A DNA stretch of 64,000 nucleotides from Arthrobacter sp. AQ5-05. GTDB lineage: Bacteria; Actinomycetota; Actinomycetes; Actinomycetales; Micrococcaceae. Both the position numbers and the translations under genes were made by a program. Below the pieces are notes generated by a model. That model did not search any database, was not told the origin of the DNA, and saw only the letters and a program-made list of their open reading frames with translations. Positions 46,006-55,150 of this stretch are shown one piece after another. The stretch lies in the NCBI RefSeq assembly GCF_003287975.1, contig NZ_QMKQ01000001.1, positions 490,364 to 554,363 on the forward strand, in the 5' to 3' direction. The stretch's first letter is position 1. Every line of letters starts with the position of its first letter.

Positions 46006-47552
46006 TCAGGACGTTTGGCCAGCCGGCGGCCGACCGTGGTGGCCAACACGCACCCACGCCGGGCCACTGACGGCCTTGGCACGGATGGCCCGCGTGGCGG
46101 CGGCGAGCGACACGAAGGCGTGGTCCTCGGCGAAGGCCAGGTAGCCGCTGCCTGACTGGGCCACGAGGACCCCGGAGGAGAGCAGTTCCCTGCGAAGCTC
46201 GTTGGTTCTCACGGAAACGCTTGAATGGGACCTTGCCTGGGCCAACGAGCCCTTGGGCACCACGGCTGTGCCGTCGGGCAGGATGACCGCCACCGCATGA
46301 AGGCCGACGGCGGAGCCGAGTTCGTGGGTGGCCGTTCGCGTTCCGTTGATGGATCCGGGTTGTCCGGGCACTGCTACGGACGCGAGCTGTTTTGTCTCGA
46401 GGTGATCGGCTGTGAGCCTGAGGAGTTCGGCGGTCAGGTTGCCGCGTGAGCGCATCAGGATGATGAAACTGATCGTGAACGTCAGCAACAGGGGGGAGCG
46501 AGGCGGCGATCCATGCAATCTGGCCACCGTAGGGCGTTTCGAGGGAATCGGGGTGCAGCGCCCCAATCGTGGGGACCAGGGCAATGACGGAGATGACCAG
46601 TCCGAGCGCACCGTAGGCGTACGACTTCTGCCGGTCGAAGCGGTCGCGGAGCTTGTGGATCCGCTCTTCCTTCTGTGCCAACGCCGCATCGCGGGCCCTG
46701 CGCACCTCGGCTTCGGCGCGCCGCTGCCGCTCCGTCGCCTCATGTTCCTCTGCGAGCGACCCTTCCCGCTGTTGCGCCAGTGCCTGTTGAAGCACGGGGA
46801 TGACGGTTGTGGCATCGGCATGGAGCCGGCGCAACTGCCCGGCAAGCGGCCCGACCACGTCGAATGCCGTGCCGCTTGCCGGTACCAGCGTGCCGACGGC
46901 GACGTAACTGCTGGTGATCCGGTGGAGAAGCGCGGTTCCGGGCACCTGCCAGTAGGTGAATTCGGCTTCGTCGCCATTGGAGGGACCCTCTGCCCAGCTG
47001 CGCAGCCCCTGGGCCAGCCGGTTAACGTTTGCCTCCAGCCCGAGCCGAAGGATTTCGGCGTGCGGATGGCCCGCCGATTCGATGCGGCTGAAGGCAACGG
47101 CGCAGTCGCCCGGCGCGGGGGAATCCACGAATAGGCCGGACCAGTCCAGCGAACCGCCGCGGCCGGCCTGCTGCGCCCCGTCCCGATGCGGCGCAGCGAG
47201 CGGGAGCCGGGGGAAAGAGCTCAGGAATCCTCATCCCTTCGGCTCCGGTCCCTCGGAGAAGGGATTCGATGGATGCGGCAAGTTCCGCACGCGTGATCCT
47301 CTCCGAGGGCTGCGGGGCAGTTGTTCCGGGGGACTCGATCGTGACGACCGGGCAGAACCCCTGGATCCACCAAAGTTCAGCGGTGAGGGCGGCCGTTGTT
47401 GCGGTGGCCGGGAAGGAACGTTGGGCACTGGGCAGCACGGATGGGCCACTGCCCAGGATCCAGGAGAATGGAATCGGAGCGGCCCGGGTCCCGACCGCGG
47501 CCTGCCCGAAGTCGGGATCGTGCTCGAGATCCACTGCAAAGGCGATCTGCAT
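46006..47552 (-). pseudogene. DUF4357-like membrane protein gene broken by two frameshifts
   Basis: Three consecutive minus-strand frames read as one protein of ~515 residues. Part 1 (ATG 47552; MQIAFAVDLEHDPDFG to IPELFP) leads into part 2 when one C is removed from the C5 run at 47209-47213. Part 2 (LDWSGLFVDSPAPGDCAVAF and onward) contains a charged coiled coil (EATERQRRAEAEVRRARDAA) and a helix ALGLVISVIALVPTIGAL. Part 3 follows when one C is removed from the C6 run at 46491-46496, completing a second membrane helix (IAWIAASLPLLLTFTISF). It ends in a DUF4357-like domain (VVPKGSLAQA, ELRRELLSSGVLV, AFVSLAAATRAIR). Both shifts are +1 in C runs: real decay, phase variation or sequencing error. 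Confidence 0.6.
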
Positions 47553-47632
47553 GGTTCCCACCTGCGGTTGATGTTTAGAACATCCTAGTGGGGAACCATT
47601 TTTTCGGGGGAGAAGTACTGCCTTGGCCGGGC

Positions 47633-49357
47633 CTAGAACAATTGGCGCCAGTTGGTGGCCGCCAGATCCAGCAGCTCGTCGCCCTTGCCTGACATCACGG
47701 TGCGGATCGCGTAGAGCGCGAAGCCCTTGGCCTGCTCGGCGGTGATGGCCGGCGGCATCGACAATTCCTGCCGGTCGGTCACCACGTCGATGAGGGCCGG
47801 GCCCTCGTGCGCCAGCGCCTCGCGCAGCGCCCCGGGGAGGTCCTTGGAGTTCTCCACCCGGAAGCCGCGGATGCCCAGTGCCGTGGCGACGTCGGCAAAG
47901 TTCGGGTTTTGGAGGTCTGTGGCGAAGGTGACGAATCCGGCCGCCTTCATTTCCAGTTCCACGAAGTTCAGCGACGAGTTGTTGAAGACCACGATCTTCA
48001 CCGGCAGCTTCGACTGGACCAGCGTGAACAGGTCGCCCATGAGCATGGCGAGCCCGCCGTCGCCCGAGAGCGTCACGACCTGCCGCTCGGGGTGGGTGGC
48101 CTGGACCCCGATGGCCTGCGGGATGGAGTTGGCCATGGAGCCGTGGCTGAAGGATCCAAGCAGCCTGCGTTTTCCGTTCATGGTGAGGTACCGGGCGGCC
48201 CAGACGACCGGGGAGCCGACATCGGCCAGGAACACGGTGTCTTCGTCGGCCAGCCCGTCGAGGGTGCGGGCCAGGTATTGCGGGTGGATCTTGGCGCCCT
48301 TGCGCGTCGGCGTGGCCAGGTCGTCGAGCTTTTCGCGGGTCTTGCGGTAGTGCTTCTGCGCGTCCTGCAGGTGCGTGGTGTCGGTCTTGCGCTCAAGCAG
48401 CGGCGCCAGGACCTCCAGGGTATCGGCCACGGTGCCGACAAGCCCGGCGTCGATCTTGGTGCGCCGGCCCAGCTGTTCCCCGCGCACATCGACCTGGATG
48501 ATCTTCGCGTCCTGCGGGTAGAACTGCTGGTAGGGGAAGTCGGTACCCAGCAGCAGGATGGTGTCCGCCGCGTCCATGGCGCGGTACCCGGAGGCGAAAC
48601 CGAGCAGCCCGGTCATCCCGACGTCGTAGGGGTTGTCGAATTCGATGTGCTCCTTCCCGCGCAGCGAGTGCACGATCGGGGCACCGAGCAGGCCGGCAAT
48701 GTCCATGACCTGGGAATGGGCCCCTGCAACGCCGGCGCCGGCAAGGATGGTGACCCGCCGGCCCGCGTTGAGCAAGCCGGCGGCGCGGGCCAGGTCCTCG
48801 GGGTGGGGGAGCACCGCCGAACGGCTGGCGGTGATCACGGAGGTCCGGGTGCCGGCGGCCTGGGCCAGTGCGACGTCGCCGGGCATCACCAGCACCGCCA
48901 CGCCGCGGCGCTCGATCGCGGTCCGCATGGCGATTTCCAGCAGGCGCGGCATCTGGTCCGGTGTGGAGACGACCTCGCAGAATACGCTGGCCTCGCGGAA
49001 TAGCTCGGCCGGGTGGGTTTCCTGGAAGTAGTTGCTGCCGATCTCGGAACTGGGGATGTGGGCGGCGATGGCCAGCACCGGGACCCGGTTGCGGTTCGCG
49101 TCGTAGAGGCCGTTGACCAGATGCAGGTTTCCGGGTCCGCAGCTTCCGGCGCATACGGCCAGTTTCCCGGTCATTTCCGCCTCGGCCCCGGCGGCAAACG
49201 CGGCGCTCTCCTCGTGCCGCACACCGAGCCAGGAGATGGACCCGTCCTTGCGCATGGCATCGGTCAGGCCGTTGAGCGAGTCCCCGGCCACCCCGTAGAT
49301 CCGTTTGACCCCGTTGGCCTTGAGGGTTGCGATCATGGTTTCGGCGACAGTGCTCAT
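47633..49357 (-). CDS. poxB: Pyruvate dehydrogenase (quinone), PoxB-like
   Basis: A 574-residue thiamine-diphosphate flavoenzyme converting pyruvate to acetate and CO2 while passing electrons to the quinone pool. The catalytic Glu lies in GVRHEESAAFAAGAEA (~residue 50), FAD-binding central domain follows, and the ThDP/Mg motif runs from LSGDGGLAMLMGDLF to VVFNNSSL. The C-terminal helix that lets PoxB dock on the membrane is suggested by ALYAIRTVMSGKGDELLDLAATNWRQLF. ATG at 49357 has GGAAGAG upstream. Close relatives could be acetolactate synthase-like; the overall pattern favours PoxB. A decayed copy of its 3' end lies at 44490-44665. Confidence 0.9.
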   Translation of the reverse strand: MSTVAETMIATLKANGVKRIYGVAGDSLNGLTDAMRKDGSISWLGVRHEESAAFAAGAEAEMTGKLAVCAGSCGPGNLHLVNGLYDANRNRVPVLAIAAHIPSSEIGSNYFQETHPAELFREASVFCEVVSTPDQMPRLLEIAMRTAIERRGVAVLVMPGDVALAQAAGTRTSVITASRSAVLPHPEDLARAAGLLNAGRRVTILAGAGVAGAHSQVMDIAGLLGAPIVHSLRGKEHIEFDNPYDVGMTGLLGFASGYRAMDAADTILLLGTDFPYQQFYPQDAKIIQVDVRGEQLGRRTKIDAGLVGTVADTLEVLAPLLERKTDTTHLQDAQKHYRKTREKLDDLATPTRKGAKIHPQYLARTLDGLADEDTVFLADVGSPVVWAARYLTMNGKRRLLGSFSHGSMANSIPQAIGVQATHPERQVVTLSGDGGLAMLMGDLFTLVQSKLPVKIVVFNNSSLNFVELEMKAAGFVTFATDLQNPNFADVATALGIRGFRVENSKDLPGALREALAHEGPALIDVVTDRQELSMPPAITAEQAKGFALYAIRTVMSGKGDELLDLAATNWRQLF

Positions 49358-49550
49358 CGGTATCTCTTCCTGCTGGTCGGGACGATTGTTCCTCACCCTA
49401 TGCGGGCGGCGCGGGGCTCGCCAAGGATTCGGTGCCGGAAGCCTGGACTCCTGGCCCGATTTGGATTGTGGTCCGGGTCGCATTGCTGGCTAAGCTGAAA
49501 GCCGGAAACCTGGTGGTGATGAAGCCACTGGAACAAAGGGAACAGGGACC

Positions 49551-50378
49551 ATGACGCAAACGGCTGCCGAGCAGAACCTTCCGGAACTCGCGGTGGGCGA
49601 CTTCTATTACGAGCCAACCGGCGCGGGCACTTACCGGTCCACGGTGCACGCCCAGGGCGCCTGGAACCCGCACGAGCAGCACATGGCCCCGGCGACCGGG
49701 GTGCTGGTGCACGAGCTGGAACTTTTCGCCCCGCGCGCCGACATGCGCATGGCGCGGGTGTCCCTGGACATCTACGGGGTCATCCACGGCGGGGAATTCG
49801 AGGTCAAGACCCGCATGCTCCGTCCTGGCCGGACCATCGAGCTTATCGAGGCGGAAATGCTTTCGCACGGACGCACCTGCATCGTGGCCCGCGGCTGGAG
49901 GCTGACGACACTGGACAGCTCCGCGGTGGCAGCAAACGAGGATGCCCCGGTGGTGCACCCCGAGGAACTTGATCCCTTCACCGGCATGTCGCCGTGGCCC
50001 GGCGGGTACATCGAGGGCCTGGAATTCCGTGGCGCCGACGGCCACCGTCCGGGCAAGGGCATCGTGTGGATGCGCAACAACTTCGAAATGGTGGCCGGAA
50101 CGCACACCTCGGACCTGGTGCGGTTGCTGGGCATGGTCGACACCGCCAATGGCGTGGCGCCGCGCGTGGAACCGGGGCCCGATTCCTGGATGTTCCCGAA
50201 CGTCGATTTGCAGATCCACATGCATCGCGGTCCGGTGGGCCAGTGGCTTGGGATCCAGGCCCAGCAGACCTACGGCACCGATGGCATCGGGCTGACCAGC
50301 GCGGTGCTGCACGATGTGCACGGGCCCTTCGGGCGCAGCGAACAGATCCTTACGGTGCGTCCGGCCCCGGGGCAGTAA
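49551..50378 (+). CDS. Acyl-CoA thioesterase, double-hotdog type
   Basis: A 275-residue protein that folds as two hotdog domains in the TesB-like group (thioesterase family domain pattern ACOT). Residues ~17-115 (YYEPTGAGTYRSTVHAQGAWNPHEQHMAPATGVLVHEL to GRTIELIEAEMLSHGRTCIVARGWRL) and ~190-270 (LVRLLGMVDTANGVAPRVEP, NVDLQIHMHRGPVGQWLGIQAQQTYG) are the two repeats. The likely role is hydrolysis of acyl-CoA thioesters; chain length is not readable. GGGAACAGGG precedes the ATG. Its last 29 nt overlap the convergent sedolisin gene. Confidence 0.83.
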   Translation: MTQTAAEQNLPELAVGDFYYEPTGAGTYRSTVHAQGAWNPHEQHMAPATGVLVHELELFAPRADMRMARVSLDIYGVIHGGEFEVKTRMLRPGRTIELIEAEMLSHGRTCIVARGWRLTTLDSSAVAANEDAPVVHPEELDPFTGMSPWPGGYIEGLEFRGADGHRPGKGIVWMRNNFEMVAGTHTSDLVRLLGMVDTANGVAPRVEPGPDSWMFPNVDLQIHMHRGPVGQWLGIQAQQTYGTDGIGLTSAVLHDVHGPFGRSEQILTVRPAPGQ

Positions 50379-51702
50379 TAGCCGGTACGGGACCCCTGAT
50401 GCGGCCTGCCAGCGCCGTTCCCACAGGAACACCCAGGCCCGTGCAGGCATCCCAGCCCGCCGTGGCCAAGTATGTTCCATTGTTCCCGGTGACGATGTCG
50501 CGGAACCCGGCACCAGTGGTGCCTGCGGGAGCGCTTGCGTAGAGGGCCGGCTGCAGCAGTCCGCTGCCATGCCCGGATGCCCCGGACAGACGGGCCAGCA
50601 GTGCCGCCCAGAGCGGGGCGACGGCGCTGGTGCCGCCAATGACCATGTCGCTGCCGTCGATGCGCACCTTGTAGCCGGTCCGCGGGTCTGCCACCGCCGC
50701 CACGTCAGGCACGCCCCGCCCGGCCAGGGCAGTGGCGGGTGCGGTGCCGGTGGCCACGCTCAGGTGGCCCTGCCACGCCGGGACGTCGAAGGCGTCCGAA
50801 ACCGCGCCGCCGGTTGCCGAATGCGTCGAGTCGTTCCACACGGTTTCCGAAGCCACCCTCCCGGAGTGCGGATCCGCCAGCAGACTGGTGCCCCCGCACG
50901 CCTGGGCGTGCGGGCTGGATGCGGGGAAGTCAGCATGGTTCTTTCCGTCGGGGACGTTGTCGGCGCTGCCGTTGTCGCCCGCCGCAGCGGTGACCGTGGC
51001 TCCCAGCAGCGTGGCGTCGATGAATGCCTCGTCCATTTGGGTGCGGGCCTGCTCGGTCCATTGGTCCTCGGCCTGCCCCCAGCTGATGCTGATCGCCGCG
51101 GGGGTGGGGGAGTCGTGGGCCGCCTTGGCCACTGCGTCGATGAACCCGGCATCGGTGTTGGACGCAAAGTAGACCTTGATCTCCGCCTTCGGTGCCAGCG
51201 CCCCGGCGACCTCGATGTCCAGCAGCACCTCTCCGTCGGCGCCCTGCGGGTCGGCTCCGGGTACGTTTTTGGCCCCGTCGACGCCGATGGAAGTGACCTT
51301 CGGAACCAGGATGCCCAGGGATGGGAAGTAGGCCTGCAGGTCGGCCATCCCGTAGCCGCCACCAAGCTCGATGATGGCGATCACCGATCCGTTGCCGTCG
51401 GTTCCTGCGGGGAAGTCGTAGATGCGGGTCAAGGTCCGGGTGACCAGTTCGATGTCCGCGGGATCTGCGCCATGTCCGGTTTCGGGGCCGCCGTACGGCG
51501 GGCCGCCGGGAAGCAGCCGTTCGGGAACCGGCTGCCGGCGGCGCAGGTAGATGTTGATCTCGATTTCCTGGTCATCGGGAGCCGGGGCGCGCAGGCCCGG
51601 CGTGGCTGAAGGTCCGGGCTCGGTGCCGCGTTCGCTGCCCGGCAGCGGAACGAAGGCCGGGGATTGCCGTACCTGGCGGGAGTGGTTTGCCTCGGTGTTC
51701 AT
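50350..51702 (-). CDS. S53 (sedolisin/kumamolisin-like) peptidase with a very short propeptide
   Basis: A 450-residue serine-carboxyl peptidase. The catalytic Glu and Asp are in GEVLLDIEVAGALAP (ExxLD pattern), the oxyanion Asp in AAAGDNGSADN, and the nucleophile in IGGTSAVAPLWAALL. The C-terminal calcium site region is FRDIVTGNNG. The catalytic domain begins around TRIYDFPAGTDGNGSVIAIIELGGGY (~residue 90). The preceding part is only ~90 residues and contains one recognisable propeptide strand (EIEINIYLRRRQP); active relatives carry a propeptide about twice as long. No signal peptide is seen. The start at 51702 is uncertain; the frame is open to 51807. The 3' end overlaps the convergent thioesterase. 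Confidence 0.84.
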   Translation of the reverse strand: MNTEANHSRQVRQSPAFVPLPGSERGTEPGPSATPGLRAPAPDDQEIEINIYLRRRQPVPERLLPGGPPYGGPETGHGADPADIELVTRTLTRIYDFPAGTDGNGSVIAIIELGGGYGMADLQAYFPSLGILVPKVTSIGVDGAKNVPGADPQGADGEVLLDIEVAGALAPKAEIKVYFASNTDAGFIDAVAKAAHDSPTPAAISISWGQAEDQWTEQARTQMDEAFIDATLLGATVTAAAGDNGSADNVPDGKNHADFPASSPHAQACGGTSLLADPHSGRVASETVWNDSTHSATGGAVSDAFDVPAWQGHLSVATGTAPATALAGRGVPDVAAVADPRTGYKVRIDGSDMVIGGTSAVAPLWAALLARLSGASGHGSGLLQPALYASAPAGTTGAGFRDIVTGNNGTYLATAGWDACTGLGVPVGTALAGRIRGPVPAITAPGPDAP

Positions 51703-51800
51703 GGTGTTGACCGTTTCGGGCCGCAGGGAACTGATGTGGTTGCCAAGCTCAAGGTTTCCATCGCCGCTCCTGTCTTGATGCCACGACCGAGGCAGGGCCT

Positions 51801-52508
51801 TTACCAAGGTCGAAGCGTGTCCGCCACGTCCCTGCGCAGGGCGTTGTTCGGGATGCCTATAGAGTCACCGGGCATCCGTCCACCGGCCAGTTCGGCATGC
51901 CGGAAGGCTGCTTCCAGTTCGAGGACTGCTTGCCGGTAGTCGGCTCCGGACCGGCTCGAGGGAAGTTCCTGGCGGTGATGGCGAAGGTCCTCGGCTGCAG
52001 CCAGTGCCCGGACGAGGGCCGCGGTCGGCGGGTTGCCGACGTCGTTCATTGACGGATGGTTGATGGCCGCTTCGGGATCCAGTTCATAGCGGCTCCAGGC
52101 CCGGAGCACCGTTTCATGTCGTGCGGCAAGGTCCGAGTGTTCGGCCGCCAGAATCGAATCGTGCTCTGCGTCCACACGGCGCCGTAAGATGTGGGAGGAA
52201 TACTTGTTGGCGGCCAGGACGGTACCTGCCACCGTGGCCAATGTCGCGACGCCGATCCCACGGTCGATCACGGTTGCACCGAGGACCAACGGTGCCGCCA
52301 CGCACGCGCCGGTGAAGACATACCAGAACCGGGCGTCCGGATCCTGCTCGGAGGCAGGTCGGGTGTTGACGACCCATGTCGTCAGGACGCCAGCGAGCAT
52401 GGCCAGCGCTCCAAGGATTGGGGCGAGCACCACGCCACCTCCAGGTCCAGGGTCCGGACTCTTGGGATGCCGGGCCTCCTGCATCCATTGCAACCCTGTC
52501 CGCGGCAT
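51801..52508 (-). CDS. Membrane protein of unknown function
   Basis: A protein of up to 235 residues with two or three N-terminal hydrophobic segments: VVLAPILGALAMLAGVLTTWVV, FWYVFTGACVAAPLVLGATVI and VATLATVAGTVLAAN. A long hydrophilic, helical C-terminal part follows (HDSILAAEHSDLAARHETVLRAW; ALVRALAAAEDLRHHRQELPSS), probably cytoplasmic. The start is uncertain: ATG at 52508 or at 52484, neither with a good ribosome binding site. I do not recognise the family. It lies upstream of the sedolisin gene on the same strand. Confidence 0.55.
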   Translation of the reverse strand: MPRTGLQWMQEARHPKSPDPGPGGGVVLAPILGALAMLAGVLTTWVVNTRPASEQDPDARFWYVFTGACVAAPLVLGATVIDRGIGVATLATVAGTVLAANKYSSHILRRRVDAEHDSILAAEHSDLAARHETVLRAWSRYELDPEAAINHPSMNDVGNPPTAALVRALAAAEDLRHHRQELPSSRSGADYRQAVLELEAAFRHAELAGGRMPGDSIGIPNNALRRDVADTLRPW

Positions 52509-52905
52509 TGGTCAAGGGCCGGGGGCTGCACCGCACTCGGACATGGGTGAAGCCGACAGCCCTTTTCATCTGAGTGAGCTTGGTCAACCGGCAGCTTTGG
52601 CCGAAGCGACTCGACCGGGCCGAATCCCTCCGCAGCCGCTGAATCAACTTCCGGCTTCCGGCTTGCGAATGCTTTTGGCCCAAGGCAGCCACGATGGGTC
52701 GTGGGCCCGGGACCGCAGGGGCGGCGTCTCTCCAACCAGGCAGCGGCGGTCAATGGGCGCAGGGTTTGGCAGGCTCGGGGTTCGGGCACCTCGAGGGACC
52801 AGGAAATGCTGCGCCACTCCGGCCGGGTAGCATCGGAGGTGCGATTCACCGCACCCGCGGGAAAAAGCCCAACAACAATCCCGCCGCCCAGATCCAAGGA
52901 ATCCG
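52509..52905. other. Intergenic stretch
   Basis: About 400 nt between divergent genes. No gene is supported. TAGCAT at 52828-52833 could be the -10 of the GIY-YIG-like gene; AAGGA lies directly before its ATG at 52906. Confidence 0.4.
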
Positions 52906-53406
52906 ATGAAGTTAGACAAAAAAGCACTCAAAGACAATGGATTCGCAGGATTCCGGCCCATCGGGGCCCTTGAGGTCAACCGGATTCCGCAACACCAGGG
53001 CATATTCGCCGTGTTGCGTCCTGCGGGGTTTGAGCCGCGGTTCCTCGCCAAGAGCACCGCAGGGGTTTTCAAGAAGAAGAACCCTTCAATGGCCAACGCC
53101 GAGCTGTCCGCCGAATGGGTGGCGGATGCGGATGTGCTGCTCATCGGCAAGGCCGGCCCCGGAAGCAAGGGCAACCGCGGGCTTCGACGCCAGATCCAGG
53201 AATTCGTGGACTTTGGAAACGGAAAGCCGCCGGGGCACTGGGACGGCCGACTGATCTGGCAGCTGGCCGATGCAGGGTCCCTGCTTGTGGCATGGAAGGA
53301 ATTGCCTGCGGATGCGCTCAACGAGGCCCAAGCGAACTACCATGCGCAGTTCCAGCAATCTTACGGACGCTTGCCCTTCGCCAACCTTGTCCGGGCCCGC
53401 GCCTAG
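52906..53406 (+). CDS. Hypothetical protein, weak resemblance to the GIY-YIG fold
   Basis: A 166-residue soluble protein. The order HQGIFAVLRPAGFEPRFLAKS, then DVLLIGKAGPGSKGNRGLRRQIQEFVDFG, then HWDGRLIWQLADAGSLLVAW echoes GIY-YIG-like proteins, where G(I/V)Y and (Y/L)IGK strands are followed by a helix with a catalytic Arg and then a Glu. Here the tyrosines are replaced (GIF, LIG) and the later Glu is not clear, so nuclease activity is doubtful. AAGGA precedes the ATG. It ends in a 4-nt overlap with the convergent P-loop kinase gene. Confidence 0.6.
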   Translation: MKLDKKALKDNGFAGFRPIGALEVNRIPQHQGIFAVLRPAGFEPRFLAKSTAGVFKKKNPSMANAELSAEWVADADVLLIGKAGPGSKGNRGLRRQIQEFVDFGNGKPPGHWDGRLIWQLADAGSLLVAWKELPADALNEAQANYHAQFQQSYGRLPFANLVRARA

Positions 53407-54014
53407 CTGGCCAACGACGACAGCATCGCCTTGACGGCATTCTTCCTCATCGGGGTGAACCCGGCGGACAGGTGCCTGCCGCGGATTTGCCGGTCGGCAC
53501 GGAACAGGGCGTATCCGCGCTTAAGCAGGAACCCCAGCGGCTTGCGTCGCTCCTTGACGTCGCGCACGAAGCGCCGGACGGCCGTGGACACGGGCGAAAC
53601 GTCGATGTAGTACGCCTGGACGTCGACGTCCAGGCGCTGCAGCGGTGCCAGGATCTCGGACACGAAGATCCCCTCGGACAGCAGCGGACCGCCATTGAGT
53701 TCGATCCCGCACGTCCCGTCGTAGCTGGAGGTGCTGATCGAATAGTTGGGGACCTGGGTCTGCCCGGATTCCAGCAATTCAATCAATGCATCGACGGCCT
53801 TCTCGCAATTCCAGGTGCCCGGATGGTCCCAGTCGATTTCCCCGTATCCGGTCTGCGGCAACGGCGCCGCCGGTGTGTGCTCGGAGATCTCCCGGTAGAA
53901 GTTGTCCAGCTCCAGATGGGGCCGGCCGAAGCGGTGGGCCAGGTAGGATTTTCCGGATCCGGAGGCCCCTCCGAGCAGTATCAGGGGTGTTTGTTGTTTC
54001 GGCACGACACCCAT
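53403..54014 (-). CDS. Uridine kinase-like P-loop protein
   Basis: A 203-residue ATP-binding protein. Walker A is LILLGGASGSGKSYLAHRFG (~residues 11-30). LELDNFYREI corresponds to the Asp/Phe/Tyr segment after the P-loop in uridine kinases, DWDHPGTWN to the substrate-binding part, and EGIFVSEILAPLQ to the Walker B-like strand. Actinobacterial proteins of this sort are annotated as uridine kinase, with the true substrate unproven. Start at 54014 gives MGVVPKQQTP with AGGGAAT upstream; longer starts are possible. It is divergent from the lipoate ligase-like gene, 37 nt away. Confidence 0.82.
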   Translation of the reverse strand: MGVVPKQQTPLILLGGASGSGKSYLAHRFGRPHLELDNFYREISEHTPAAPLPQTGYGEIDWDHPGTWNCEKAVDALIELLESGQTQVPNYSISTSSYDGTCGIELNGGPLLSEGIFVSEILAPLQRLDVDVQAYYIDVSPVSTAVRRFVRDVKERRKPLGFLLKRGYALFRADRQIRGRHLSAGFTPMRKNAVKAMLSSLAS

Positions 54015-54038
54015 TATTCCCTGCGGGGCATCCGGACC

Positions 54039-54044
54039 TAGAAT
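54039..54044 (+). promoter_or_regulatory. -10 element TAGAAT, leaderless promoter of the lipoate ligase-like gene
   Basis: TAGAAT ends 7 nt before the ATG at 54052; no ribosome binding site is present. Same arrangement as for proA and phnA. Confidence 0.5.
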
Positions 54045-54051
54045 CGTGCCC

Positions 54052-54789
54052 ATGAGTCTTTGGAATCCCGATGTCGACCACGCCATTCACGTACGCGTCG
54101 AGGACCCGACGGGCGATGCGGAGGCGGATCTGATGGCAGGGATCACGCTGCTGAACGCGGTGCGCGAGGGCAGTGCGCCGGCGACACTGCGGCTTTACCG
54201 CCCGAACCCGACGGTGGCCTTCGGGCAGCGCGATGTGCGGCTGGAGGGGTACGGCCGGGCCGTGGTGGAGTCCCTGGAGCAGGGTTTTGCCCCGGTGGTC
54301 CGCAAGGCAGGGGGACGGGCTGCGGCCTACCACTCGGGTACGGTGATCGTGGACCACGTCGAGCCGGCCGCCGAGGCCATGATGGGCCACCAGCACCGCT
54401 TCAAGGTTCTGGGCAAGCTCTATGCCGATGCCCTGCGCACCTCGGGGATCGACGCGCGGGTGGGGGCGATCCCCGGGGAATACTGCGCCGGTGACTACAG
54501 CGTTCACGGCGTGCCCGGCGTGGGGTCCAGGGCGCGGAACGCCATCAAGCTGGTGGGCACCGCCCAACGGGTGGTGTCGGGGGCCTGGCTGTTTTCCAGC
54601 GTGTTCGTGATCGAGGATTCGGCACCTATCCGCGCGGTGCTGGATTCGGTCTACCGGGCCATGGGGATCGAGATGGACCCGGCCACGGTCGGCGCGGCCG
54701 ACGACCTGCTTCCCGGCTACACGGCAGATCGATTCATCACCGGCCTGCTTGCCGAATACGGTCTGCACGCCGAACTGGTCGAAACCTAG
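54052..54789 (+). CDS. lplA: Lipoate-protein ligase A-like protein
   Basis: A 245-residue protein of the biotin/lipoate ligase fold. RLYRPNPTVAFGQRDV (~residues 45-60) and VVRKAGGRAAAYHSGTVIVDH (~82-102) form the lipoyl-AMP site. NAIKLVGTAQRVVSGAWLFSS (~160) carries the essential Lys in the KLVG loop. It would transfer lipoate or octanoate to lipoyl domains of 2-oxoacid dehydrogenases or GcvH; it lacks the extra C-terminal domain of the E. coli enzyme, so it may be an octanoyltransferase or need a partner. The ATG directly follows the -10 spacing, so the transcript is probably leaderless. Confidence 0.84.
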   Translation: MSLWNPDVDHAIHVRVEDPTGDAEADLMAGITLLNAVREGSAPATLRLYRPNPTVAFGQRDVRLEGYGRAVVESLEQGFAPVVRKAGGRAAAYHSGTVIVDHVEPAAEAMMGHQHRFKVLGKLYADALRTSGIDARVGAIPGEYCAGDYSVHGVPGVGSRARNAIKLVGTAQRVVSGAWLFSSVFVIEDSAPIRAVLDSVYRAMGIEMDPATVGAADDLLPGYTADRFITGLLAEYGLHAELVET

Positions 54790-54811
54790 GCAGGGCCCGA
54801 ACCAGGGCCTG

Positions 54812-55117
54812 TCAGCGGGAGCGGCGGCCGGCCATGAGCCCGGCCCAGAATGTTGCCGCACAGGCGGCGAGGGCAAGCAGCAACCAGCCGGTGAGTTGCG
54901 CCGTGGTCAAGAAGTGCATGCCCGGCATGAACATGGATTCGCTCAACGGTGCGTAGGCGAACCAGCCAAACGAGGCGTCTGCCCGGGGGCCGAGCGCGAA
55001 GACCAGGATGCCCGCGAGCAGGAAGAGTGCGGCGAGGGTTCCGGCGAGGGCCGGGAGCCTGGTCCGCGGTGCGCGTGCTGGTTCTTGCGGCGGGGGAGCG
55101 GTGTCATCCATGGGCAT
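54812..55117 (-). CDS. Small two-span membrane protein
   Basis: A 101-residue protein with a Pro-rich cytoplasmic start and two transmembrane helices: LAGTLAALFLLAGILVFALG (~residues 24-43) and AQLTGWLLLALAACAATFWAGLMAG (~73-97). An intervening loop (DASFGWFAYAPLSESMFMPGMHF) is probably extracytoplasmic. The start is ATG at 55117 or 55111. No family is recognised. Confidence 0.65.
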   Translation of the reverse strand: MPMDDTAPPPQEPARAPRTRLPALAGTLAALFLLAGILVFALGPRADASFGWFAYAPLSESMFMPGMHFLTTAQLTGWLLLALAACAATFWAGLMAGRRSR

Positions 55118-55150
55118 CAGTATGCCATGGCCAAGGCGGATAAATGCTGG

